Positions 54,201 to 64,000 of a stretch of DNA of 64,000 bases are shown in pieces (the stretch's first letter is position 1; each line of letters begins with the position of its first letter). Under the pieces are notes generated by a model that saw nothing but the letters and a program-made list of their open reading frames with translations, searched no databases and was not told the DNA's origin. A program made the position numbers and the translations under genes. The stretch lies in NCBI GenBank assembly GCA_002633005.1, contig NMRA01000793.1, forward strand, positions 1 through 64,000, in the 5' to 3' direction. This DNA is from Phoronis australis (lineage: Eukaryota; Phoronida; Phoronidae).

Positions 54201-57200
54201 ATCAATGTGATAGAGCAACACCAAAGCATGTGCACATGCTTCGTAGTCGCCGATTGTGTATTTAGTAATGGGCGATTTTCAAATCACTTTGTCACATTAT
54301 GTGTGGGCCATTAAGCACGTGGCACCCTTACCCTACGAACACCTAGTGCTACTGCACTGGCGTTTGCTCCGCAGACTCGAGAATCTCGCCAACGGGCCAG
54401 ATCATACAAGAAAACGCAAAATTAGTTAAAGCAAAAGAATAAAACAATTCGGTAAGTTTTTTTTGGTGGAGACTGAAAACGTGACATTCTTCCAGATAAA
54501 AGAAAAGTCCATGCTGTCTACGTTGCTCGTTTGAGAGGATCAATAGCGGGAATCGAGGAAGAAGAGAAACGCAAAGCAGGACACCAATTCGGAGACTTCG
54601 TCATTCACTGTAAATGGAAAGAATACGATTGTCTTCACAGGTAGCTAGCACATCGTGGCCCTCCGCGTTATGTTTTATTGTGGCATAGTGGCCCAAAAGG
54701 AATCGCGTTGTCTATGTAGCTAAAGTACAGGTAAGGGCGTAGCAAAAACCATTGACCCATAGAAGTCCAGCGTTAAAAGACTTGAGGCAACGTGGGGTGA
54801 AAATGACAGTGACCGAGGGGAGGATGGGTGGCGGTGATTGGCGAAGATCGTGGCGACGGCGAGGGAAGAGGCTCAGACATCGTGTCGATGGGGGGGACAA
54901 ACGTTCTCTTCATAGGGGGGTATTTTCTCCAGTTTGGGTCGCGGACTAAGTGGATCATTTCGATAAATGTGGGGACAGGGAAGGTGACATTTTCGCGACG
55001 GGGAGGGTTGAAAACTGTGACGACCTAATGACCAAAAGATAATGTGATGATCCGAATGTCAGTCAAAGACCCCGGTGAATATATGTCGTTTACGAGTTCT
55101 CCGCTAGGTGAAAATGCTAAAAGTGCAGTAAAAGCTAAACAGTAAAACGACGAATGTTTGAATGACCAGTACCTTTGAAATGCTTGACTTCCCGTGAAGT
55201 TATATTAACTGTATCATTTCTGAAGATACATTTCTTCTTACAATTGTAATGGGTCTATTCGATGCGGTGTCGCTGCTGTACTAGTGGTGATTGAATTGCG
55301 CATGCGTCGCTGTCTGCATGTAAACAGCTGGTAAAATGACGGAATTCTTATCAAAATACGTCGTCGCGCTAAGCCTTATTACTGCTATTTTCCGGGGTGC
55401 AAGTTTTCGACAGGTGGCCACAAATTCCTAAAGTTAACACAGACGTGGAAAAATGCGGTCAAAAGGGTCATTCAAGTGACAAAAAAGTGTTTGGATGCCG
55501 AAGCCTCAACTATGCTATGTCCAATAAAATTCTCTAGATGAGTTAGTTTCCTTATTTTATAGCAGACCCCACCCCCAAGGACTACCAGATTATAGTTACC
55601 GAATTATTAATAACATGAATGAGCTATTCAGTAAATTCGTAACGTTGCATTGGGATAATATTGACACCTAGAATGAATTTTAGGTGTCATGAAAAATACA
55701 CATTCTTAAATCACTTTTTTCCTGTTTCGCATATTTTAATTCAGATCTTAAATAAGACTAGGTTACAACGATTATTAATTTCTACCTATAAACATGAAGA
55801 TGAAATGTCAAGTAAGGTCTGCTTTACAAAAGTATTTTTGTCTTAGGTTTTCTTTTATAATTTCCTAATAATTTTATTTCATGAAAAGCAGTCCTTCAGC
55901 AATAACCTGAGAGAACTGAAACTCTCAATTCAGAAAGTCAACCCTTGATATCCCTGATTATAGAGTCTGTTGCATTGGGAAATTTACAATTATTTTTAAA
56001 AAAATATTGTTATTCCTTTGTATGTATGTGGTTGTTCAGTTTGCCATTTTGTTTTTTAATACACTGATTATTGTTTATTCTCGAATCTTGTACAGTGTAC
56101 GTACAGTGTACAGTAGCAGATTCTTATCCAGCTAGCTACGATTGAAAACATACTTTGCTTGCATGTGGAACTTATAGACAAGTTAATACAAAACTTAAAA
56201 TTGTTCAAAGGCCCTCTTCAAAAAGCTCTAAAATAGTTTCACACATAAACAAATCAAATGCAATCAAAGAGAATACTTCGTTTTGATCACCGGACATTTC
56301 TATAGGTCAACAGAAAAAATCTCAATTCGCAAGCGTAATCGGTAATCACTTCAGCTTTATAAAGAAGCAGCGCACGTGCATTGTATTGGGCTTTAAAACT
56401 GAAGAAATATTGTGATTTGAATAATTACTGGCAAACTTGCTTGTTGATGAAAAATTTATTTAATCATCAAAGTGTCACATTTACTTGCTTTTTATTGACA
56501 ATAAGACAATCGATGGAGTCACTGAATGTCATTTCCGCATAATGCATACCAACTTGAAAAGTTTTTACCATTAGTATCAAGCCTTTCTTCTGGAAGGAAA
56601 GTTTAATGTCACTCAGTGAGAAAGGACAAGTATTTATGCCAGATGCTTTTGGATTTCATTTCACTGGGATCGAGCTTCAATGGCCTATAGAACCGCATGT
56701 AAAAAGCCCAGTTACGGAGATCCTTGAAGGTAAACACAAAATTATATCACTTGAATCGCTTTGTGCCCAAAATCTGACCCTGAACTAGAACAGAGTGTTG
56801 CTAGGTCTTCATTAGCTTAAGTCCTTCATGTTTCTTCCAAAAAAGGAAATAAGCCATTGTTGCCCACACATGACTCATTGCCTACGAAAGGTCATCCTTA
56901 CCAGCGAGGCTGGCTGGTGTAGCAGTCAGATGTAGTTCCTCTTCACACACAAACAATCCAATGGCTCATTTTCTTATGGTAACTAAGTACTGCGATTCAC
57001 ATTTCTCAGCCCGGGCCGCTGGCTTGTACATTGGACCATGCAGCACTGCTGGTGTGTAGACGACATGCTGCGGGAAGAGAAATGAGTAACAAAGAATAAT
57101 TAAGTACGTCAGGTTGGGTAAAAATTTTTCCCCTAGTTTTTCAAAACTATGATATGATAACTGCTTTACAATTTCAAACAAAATTAAATTATTACTATTT

Positions 57201-60200
57201 CCAGAAAGCAAGGGTGTATATGATAAAATAAGTATTGATTTGTATAGCATTGCGTCTTTATTTTTCATTCCTAGCCAAAACAAAATATTTGATACTTGAG
57301 TTATTTGAGACAACTTCAAACCTTTGTTACCCATTTTCAAGCTATTTGATTTTTGATTCTTTCAGTAATTTTAAACACAGATTCAATGGTGTGTGAATCA
57401 CACTGTCTTTTGGTCTAAGGCTGAGGGAATCGTTTCTAAGATTTCTTTAGTTTTCTTCCAATAGAAAATATGAAGACTTGGGTCATTTAAAATGATGGAT
57501 AATCTTTCTCTTGTTTAAGGTTAATTAAAAATCCTTTGGCACCATTGCTTGCATTTTGGGAGTAAGAATAATATTTTCAAATACGACGTCACTCGTATGT
57601 TCACAGCAAAAATGCAATTAATATGAATTTATAAACCACTTTCAACATTTCAAGGCATGAGTTAAGACTGCTCAGTCATTGAGAATTCTGAAAATGAAAA
57701 TGTAATATATTGTTATGGGCTTACAATGGATAGCAAGCTTCGTGAAACTTGAAAGAACTTCATTAAGGTTGAGAATTACCTAGTTATTACCTGTCATTTC
57801 CACACATTCAGTTGCACCAAATTTTACACCCCAACCCCCTATGCCTACCTCCCGCTGAGGACCTGGCAAAACAACTTACATGCTTTTCTTTAAAAATAGC
57901 TTCCCTTTTCAAAGGCTTTGTTCTTTGTCTCCGATATAGAAAAGTACGCCTTGACAATAGATCTGCACTGGATATGAAGATTTTACTGGTTATCTGTAGT
58001 CAACTGCTTAAAACCAATTTTTGTCCATTCAGTGACGGTTGCAGAAATGCTGCATATCTCCTCTGTACGGCACGATCCCTCAAACCTAAAAAACAAAGGT
58101 CACGTGAAAACAGACATGATATATTTCCATGTCAACGCGTAATAGATTTTCGGATGACAAAGGATTGGGAGTAAACAAGTAGTCTAATGGATATTTGTTA
58201 CGTACCCTTTGGGTTCGGATTTTAGTCTTACCTCACTAACCAATATCGAGTGGATAACATAAACATTCAGCATTGATTGATGTAACTGTATAAACCTGTT
58301 AGAAATGATCATTCCAAACATTAATAATGCTGCTGTGAGGTAGGAAAAGATCCCGAGGGCTACGTCAAGTATCGTAACACACATCACAACAAACAATAAT
58401 TTACCCGACTGGCAACTACCGCGAAGTCGGCATCGGCCAGTACCTCTGTTAACAGGCATCAGTATTGTAAACATGGGATAATCTTTAGTATAATCTCACC
58501 TTTCTATTAGACCATGCTTACTTCCTCTGGTAGAAGTACCCTCTTACTTCCTCTCGTAGAAATATCCTTTTCACGCAATCTCAGATTCAGTTGGCACGTC
58601 TGAAAGCCATTTCACCTTGAATAAAACGGCTCGCAAAATCGAGGCTGTTTAATCTATTACCACTAGTACACGCGCGCCCTCTAGTAATGTAAAAATTCTC
58701 GAATAGCCCCATTTGAACGTGTGCGGGTAAATACTAGATGTGCCATACGTGTGTGATGAGTATGACACTAAATCCTGAATTTCAAGGTACAGACGTCCAA
58801 TCCTGTTTGGAATTTAAGGTAAGAATGGTATGATTTAGGATTGGTTAAAACGTGTGTTTCCTAGATGAGAGTGAGTTTCCAAGTGTCAGCCAATCAAAAA
58901 GCAGACCAGATCGAGGTTTAGTGTTTTGGAAAATTAAAATTTCAACGATTGTTCAATTGTTAATGGCTTGTAGTGAAGTTAACGATGAATGGTCACGTTG
59001 CATGTATGAAATTTAACCGTCAATGCATACAGTGTACGTTTAAATGGTTTTACCCTCGAGAAAAAGAGTCCTAGTTCCTTGAAAAGCCGCGGGACATCAA
59101 TTGGTCAAGCTGGTGTTATTGAAGTAATAAACACGATAACGTAACTAAGTAACTGACAAACATGATATCGAGGGAGTTTGGGTGATGTCTTCACCAAATA
59201 GTTACATACGTCGTATTCTCTTTCAGGGACGACTTTGTTTCCTTCTTCGATCCCAGGTATGGCAATTGCTTCACGTACAACAGCGGTGCTCGTTACTTCC
59301 AGAAAACTAAGCACGGTGTTGTACATGGAACCGGTCCCGAACACGGTAATATTTGCTACAGCAGTTTTGAGAGAGGAAAATGCGGTAAATATACATCGGC
59401 AGTTCGATATTGAAGAAAATTTTGATTGCGCTAGCAGAATTTATTTTAAATGTGTGGAAATGGACTTTTGCCAAGCTTGAGGAGGCGAAAACTGGGATAT
59501 TACTGACCTCGACGACATATAGATGTTTCCGGGTAAAAATCTAAATCAGTTTTTGTGCATAACATAAAAATCGTTTTTTTTTTGCCAAACTCGGATCTAC
59601 CAATTTGAAGGTTAAACTTTCGTTTGAATGACGCAAAAAAGATTTGTCGTCTTTGTGAGAAACAGAACATATGTCACCCTTTTCAGCTTAGTGATTGACA
59701 GCGAACTGATCAAAGTTTTTAATTGCCGGTGGCATTGTCTGACCGACTGGTTTTCACACCCCCATACATGTAGATTAGATGCTATTGGTACGGCATATAG
59801 CTCTACTTGTATGACATTGCGATTTCAACAAGATTTGTTTTGTCTTTGAGGCCTAACGATGATCCTGAACCTGGAGCAAAACGAGTACCTGTCCTTGACA
59901 GAAGGCGCAGGAGTTCGCGTTGTTATCCACAATGACACTGTGATGCCTTTCCCATATGACGAAGGGATAAATCTGGAGCCGGGGAAGCTTCATATGATCG
60001 GCATGAGACAGGTAGACTAAGAGCTTTCGATAAGAATTAGGTACCGCGGTTGAGAACACGTCTTCCACGCACAAATACATCTTGTGAAATCATGCGAATT
60101 CACGCCCGCCTAAAAGGAAGGAAGTTCCAACATAAAACTGATTTTAACCGGTTTCGCTGCTGAAACAACACGAAAACGTGAATATTAACGATTATAATTA

Positions 60201-61967
60201 CAATTAAGCTTTGATTTGCTAGTGCGGTTTGTACTTCCCATTTGAACCGGTCGTGCACTTCCCGTTGAAAGCCCGTGGTTCTCATTTCCTGGCCAAGAAT
60301 GCCTGATATTCACGCGGGAACATACGATCTCTGGTTCTGCGAAGTACATGTATTAATTCAGTCCATGGGCCAAACTGTAGAGTTTTGTAGCACACTAGCC
60401 GACCATAGACTAAAGATTAACTCTTTCAATGTAGCTTGCCAGATGTTCACGGTGTTGTGGACAAGATCCTGTATTTGGGGCGTTGCGGCTAATCTGATGT
60501 GTTCTAGTAAAAGTTCATTGTTTGAGCAAGTGAATGCGCCAATGTTATTTTCGTTTCTCATTGATTCTTTTCATTTTTGCTCATTATGTGTAGGTTCAAA
60601 TTTGTCGGATAGGAGAGCCTCACGCTAAATGTGAGGACCCATCCGTGTCAAACAAATCTCGCAACCTGTACGAAGAAGATCATGGGGTGTACTATTCGCA
60701 GCAGGTAAGAGGATGCTGAATTTAAAGTTGCTATGAATCTACCTCTCACCAAGTCAACGGTCAAACGAAAATATACAGCATCTTAAAACTCCTATCGACA
60801 CGTTCCCTGGTGAGAAATGAAGTGGTCTAACGCGAAGAAATGTTTTCAAAAACGGCGGGTTTATATCAGTGTTATCAGTGAAGCTACAGTAGATGAATAC
60901 TGTCTAACCCGGGCTGACAAATACGGCGACTATTGCACCCAGGGACAAGTACCGTATGCATTGCCATAACGGGTCTCGTTTGTTTTCATTTGTTGTTTTA
61001 CAGATGAAATAAATAAATTTCAGTAATAAGGCAATGTAGGAATGATTGATAGTATGAGAATAATGTAAAATTGGGAACGTTGTCGTTGCTTTCTAGTTAT
61101 CTTCTCTTGTTAAGTCAAAAACACGTTTTCATAATAAAAATGAATCAAGTCTTAGAACTTAACTAGAAAAAGTGGTCATAGTGACAGTGGGAATCGAATT
61201 TATAGTCTGTCAAGTTTTAAGTAATGACAAAAATTTACGAAGGCATAGGGAGCAAGTTTAGTTTGTTTTTTAATCTCATCACATTCTAATAATATCATTG
61301 TGTTACCATAGGTGGCGGCTTTTTAGACAATGTACAACAAACCCGCAATGTTCTAGCACTGGTAGCATGAATTCATGACGTTTTTGACTCGTATAGCAAA
61401 TGTCGGAGATCAAATATACAGTGTAACGTTACGGCGACGATCATTGAGAAAAATATGATCCTGTCACGTGCCAATTAAAACAGAATCAATAGAGCTTCCT
61501 GACGTCTGATTTGGACATATTTTTGGTTATTTCAGGCTTGTAAAAAGTCATGCTTCCAACTAATTTTAAAAAAGCGTTGTGGTTGCTATTCAGAGAACTA
61601 TCCGCTTCAGTCAGAAGGAGCTTCGAACTTTTCTGGTGATAAACTTTGCATTGCCAATGAAGATGCAGGTAAGAGCACTAGCCTACAAAGAAGATAATTC
61701 TCCGCAGATATAGCTAAAATACTGTTACAAGAAGAAGAAGAAGAAGAAGAAGAAGAATAAGAAGAACATCTACTGCCACTGCTTCGGTTTCAGCATTGTT
61801 ACCGTATCGTCGCACCATTAGGTCTATGGGCGTCTGTGCGCAACAGCGCTTATATGCGAAACCTAGTCGCATGCACCAATACGCAGGTATAAAAGGACGC
61901 GAAGAAAGGCATTATTTTGAATATACTACTACCTTACAAGCCTACTGCTGCTACTACTGCTATTACA

Positions 61968-62023
<56 letters not shown>

Positions 62024-63269
62024 CACTGCGCAGTTGCTGCCTCAGCCGCTGCCTCTGCTACTGCTTATGTCGCAACTGCCACGATGTACAGCAATTACTA
62101 CTTTTATACTACCGCCACTGCTATGCGCCGCTTTGGCTGCAGTTTGCCAAAAATAATTTTCTGAGAGTCATGTTGGTTGCATGACAATTGGCAATTTGTA
62201 ACCATTAGGCGGTCTTTCTCGCGCTATTACCTCTCCTTGGTGACACGCCAGTATCGTGAAGTAATTCTGTTGATGGTGTCATTCCTTTATTATTTCAGTT
62301 AGGTGTCGAGACAATGTGACTCTGGGTTTCGTGGATGGTGAAACTAAGTGTGACTGTCCTTTGCCGTGCTCGTAAGTATGACTTTTAATCTTAGTTGAAA
62401 TTCAATTCATCTGCGTCTGCAAAAAGTGCAAAAAGTAAAATTGATGTGACATTAGAGACAATACTTTACAAGCCTCATGTTGATCGACATTATCTGACTT
62501 TTAAATTGAGTGTCAATGTAGAGTTGTAGAGTCAAGACACTCTTCTGATAGAACATTCATGCATACATGTGCATACTGAACAGTGCGTCATAAATGTCGA
62601 ATTTGCGACCTGGAGAGGTTTCGTAGACAGAACTTCTTGCAAGAACAGCAAGATCTCGCAAGACCTCGCAAAACCAAGTCAGTGAAAAGCAAATGTTTCG
62701 AGAGAGTATGAATGCTCGGGAGCTTAATATCCTGTCCCAATATGGCGGCCGCTGAAGCGATTCAGTAGTGTAAGGCGAGGTTGGAGTGTTGAATGGTGGC
62801 CGGGATTGAAGTCACTGCTTCCGTTCTTTGAGCGAAGATTGTTCGCCACAAGTGCAAGCCAATGTCTTGAGGTCTACGGAGCTCAGTCCCGTTGGTACTT
62901 TTGATACAAGAGTCACGTTTTGCGCCCATCCTAAACCAATGGACTTCCCCGCCTTGTCTATTATCTGTTTGTGTTTAAGAGATCACGTGATTGTGATACG
63001 AGACTCTTAGTAAGAGTTGCACGTTGATTCCTGATCCTTTTTGATGTCGGTTATCCTCTATTCAGCCACAAATTGGCGTTTGAAGATATGTCAAAGTTGC
63101 TTGTTTCCCGCACCCCTATCCAGCCCGCTTCATCAAGGGGCTTTTAAACTTGTTGTTAATGCTAATTATCTCTACACGAAGACCAAGTCGATAAACGCAT
63201 TTTATTTTCAGGGAATCGACTCACTTGTTGACATCAAGTTCTGCAAAATGGCCAAGTGATCCTTATAAG
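51117..63269 (+). CDS. DEG/ENaC/ASIC-family sodium channel, gene B (partial, exons 1-9)
   Basis: Tandem paralogue of gene A. Exons are 51117-51273, 51504-51758, 54496-54640, 59227-59345, 59851-60011, 60594-60704, 61536-61668, 62299-62371 and 63212-63269. They give 1212 bases (404 codons) in one open frame with all introns GT-AG. Exons 2-9 have exactly the same lengths and phases as in A. It shows the intact HG motif (His43-Gly44), TM1, 'FPAVTVCNLN', 'YGNCFTYNSG', 'CGCY', 'CDCPLPC' and 'KWPSD'. TM2, the filter and the C-terminus must lie beyond 64000 (counterparts of A exons 10-11). No inactivating change is visible, so the gene looks functional as far as shown. Introns are shorter than in A except introns 2 and 3. 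Confidence 0.93.
51504..51758 (+). CDS. Gene B exon 2 (TM1)
   Basis: 255 bp, phase 1 to phase 1, acceptor ctgtag, donor gtacgt. Encodes 'KLVWILVCIGGFIAWG' and 'FPAVTVCNLNSMRKS'. Even the intron sequence just upstream (tgtgtcatct...aaagtaatac) matches gene A. Confidence 0.95.
51955..53895. mobile_element. ~1.9-kb fold-back element with THAP relic in gene B intron 2
   Basis: The sequence from about 51955 to 52830 is the imperfect reverse complement of about 53060-53895. Both ends carry ccattttg...catatag, gtcattgttttacctcgg and gtttgttta blocks, and the inner blocks (tgaccatcgcc, gcgcctatagg) also mirror. The left arm encodes a decayed THAP zinc finger. Such palindromic structure suggests a non-autonomous, possibly P-element-related transposon. 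Limits are approximate and no target duplication was determined. Confidence 0.7.
52104..52274 (+). pseudogene. THAP-type zinc finger relic
   Basis: 'CCVPGC' (52104-52121) and 'CGKHF' (52260-52274) supply the C2CH ligands of a THAP domain. The gap between second and third ligand is 47 codons, within the family range. The required Trp lies between them ('RRTWLVG') but in another frame, so compensating frameshifts and stops have broken it. THAP domains occur in P-element-type transposases and host regulators. Confidence 0.55.
54496..54640 (+). CDS. Gene B exon 3
   Basis: 145 bp, phase 1 to phase 2, acceptor ttccag, donor gtagct. Encodes 'VARLRGSIAGIEEEEKRKAG' then 'HQFGDFVIHCKW', the family KAGHQF-DF-C block. 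Confidence 0.92.
54641..59226 (+). other. Gene B intron 3
   Basis: No known element recognised in 4.6 kb. The block at 54780-54900 resembles gene A intron 3 at 12150-12260. Open frames (for example 56966-57340 minus, 57812-58174 plus) show no family motifs. Confidence 0.45.
59227..59345 (+). CDS. Gene B exon 4 (YGNCFTYNSG)
   Basis: 119 bp between ctttcag and gtaata, phase 2 to phase 1. Reads 'RDDFVSFFDPRYGNCFTYNS', nearly identical to gene A exon 4. Confidence 0.94.
59851..60011 (+). CDS. Gene B exon 5
   Basis: 161 bp between ctttgag and gtagac, phase 1 to phase 0. Encodes 'GLTMILNLEQNEYLSL' and ends 'LEPGKLHMIGMRQ', as in gene A. Confidence 0.93.
60594..60704 (+). CDS. Gene B exon 6
   Basis: 111 bp, phase 0, between gtgtag and gtaaga. 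Encodes 'IGEPHAKCEDPSVSNKSRNL' and ends 'GVYYSQQ'. It has an extra Cys ('VQIC') compared with A ('VQIS'). Confidence 0.93.
61536..61668 (+). CDS. Gene B exon 7 (CGCY segment)
   Basis: 133 bp between tttcag and gtaaga, phase 0 to phase 1. Encodes 'ACKKSCFQLILKKRCGCYSE' and 'KLCIANEDA'. Confidence 0.93.
61730..61769. repeat. (GAA)n microsatellite in intron 7
   Basis: Pure AAG/GAA run, 62 bp after exon 7. Confidence 0.9.
61968..62023. repeat. (ACT)n microsatellite in intron 7
   Basis: About 18 tandem triplets in a wider GCT/ACT-rich tract (61940-62100). It corresponds in position to the degenerate triplet tract of gene A intron 7. Confidence 0.9.
62299..62371 (+). CDS. Gene B exon 8 (CDCPLPCS)
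   Basis: 73 bp between atttcag and gtaagt, phase 1 to phase 2. Encodes 'FVDGETKCDCPLPCS'. Confidence 0.93.
62372..63211 (+). other. Gene B intron 8
   Basis: 840 bp without recognised elements. Confidence 0.5.
63212..63269 (+). CDS. Gene B exon 9 (KWPSD)
   Basis: 58 bp between tttcag and gtaatc, phase 2 to phase 0. Encodes 'ESTHLLTSSSAKWPSDPYK', matching gene A exon 9. Confidence 0.92.
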
Positions 63270-64000
63270 GTAATCCTTTCATTAAGAACAACTGTAATCA
63301 TATCAATAGATCATATCCATGAAAACAAGTCTCCGGTGGAAGAAATCTACCTTTGGTGATTACCCGAATAACACTTCCGCCATGAAATAGTGCAAAGTGA
63401 TAGATCTAACACGGTATCCTGTGCCTTCTTGTTTGCCTCAATCTCTTTGTCGGTTTTAAAGATTCGAGCATACCTGAAAATTGTGAATTTTAACAAATTT
63501 CTTTCTGTAGTGACATTTATGTTTTAATACGCCAGTTCTCACACCGCTTATTTCCGTGAAATGACCCCGCAGTTCTGATTGGGCAAACCTTTGAAAAAGA
63601 GACAATGACGCTCAATGTAAATTTCTGGGTTGCATCATTTTTTGGCGCAAAACTCCAGGAAGTAGCCAAGAGATCACTTGAGTCACATTCCTGAACTTGA
63701 GTGCATGGCAATCGGAGTGGATGAACATGTATGTTTTATCGAGAAAGAGTGACTGCATGTTTTTGGTTGATAAATGTGCAATTTCTGTACAAGGACATGC
63801 ATTTGCGGTTGCCGAAAAACTGATGTAACTTATTATATCACTTAATTTACTACCTGTCCAGACATACTTTATTCAGTTGCATATCTACCAATAGACTTCG
63901 TTCTTTTGACACAGAAAATATGAAAAAATGACAAATTCGTGCCGTCGTTTGCACCACCGTGAAAATTGTTAGTAAGGAGCTGAGAGGTGCGGAAACGAGG
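63270..64000 (+). other. Gene B intron 9 (runs off the window)
   Basis: No exon 10 counterpart is visible before the edge. In gene A the same intron is 3.4 kb, so the last two exons are expected to the right. Confidence 0.6.

Noticed and set aside
56966-57340. 124-codon minus-strand open frame in gene B intron 3
   Set aside because: Low-complexity hydrophobic composition and no recognisable domain; an acceptor-like tract inside it was not enough to call an exon.
61796-62164. 122-codon Tyr-rich and overlapping Thr-rich open frames
   Set aside because: Both are translations of the (ACT)n microsatellite in gene B intron 7.

Overview
This is a eukaryotic window, almost certainly from a marine invertebrate animal. 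It has GT-AG introns, long intergenic and intronic spaces, microsatellites, a tRNA-derived SINE and relics of many metazoan transposon classes. I cannot name the species. A cephalochordate, hemichordate, cnidarian or mollusc would all fit. Assembly gaps are a 238-base N run (11543-11780) and single Ns at 22333, 27657 and 47360.

The host content I can support is one gene family. Two DEG/ENaC/ASIC-type (amiloride-sensitive family) sodium channel genes lie head to tail on the + strand. Gene A (10593-38860) is complete, with 11 coding exons and 513 predicted residues. Gene B (51117-63269 and onward) shows its first 9 exons, and the rest lies beyond the right edge. Exons 2-9 have identical lengths and phases in the two genes, so they are tandem duplicates. 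They differ at a key site: B keeps the His-Gly gating motif before TM1, whereas A has His-Ala. The pore filter of A reads Gly-Trp-Ser.

Most other recognisable DNA is mobile. From left to right: a 5'-truncated L1/Tx1-like LINE with a 10-bp target duplication (1958-5357) and a nested insertion; a LINE 3' tail (about 6829-7135); in A intron 4 a broken Polinton/Maverick-type element (polB on the minus strand, virion-like genes on the plus strand, about 15990-19400); in A intron 6 a reverse transcriptase relic (minus strand), a snap-back MITE next to a probable haplotype-duplicated assembly join, and a SINE; in A intron 9 a perfect 24-bp-arm hairpin, an inverted-repeat element and a roughly 0.9-kb minisatellite with 128-bp higher-order periodicity; in A intron 10 a Penelope-like GIY-YIG relic and an internally deleted piggyBac derivative.

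Between the genes (38861-51097) are a decayed protein of an unnamed, probably element-associated invertebrate family (39770-41228, minus), a 2 x 1.18-kb tandem duplication carrying DR1 motifs (44641-46998) and a 0.9-kb element with terminal inverted repeats (47321-48228). Gene B intron 2 holds a roughly 1.9-kb fold-back element with a THAP zinc-finger relic. No complete autonomous mobile element and no CRISPR array, operon or rRNA was seen.
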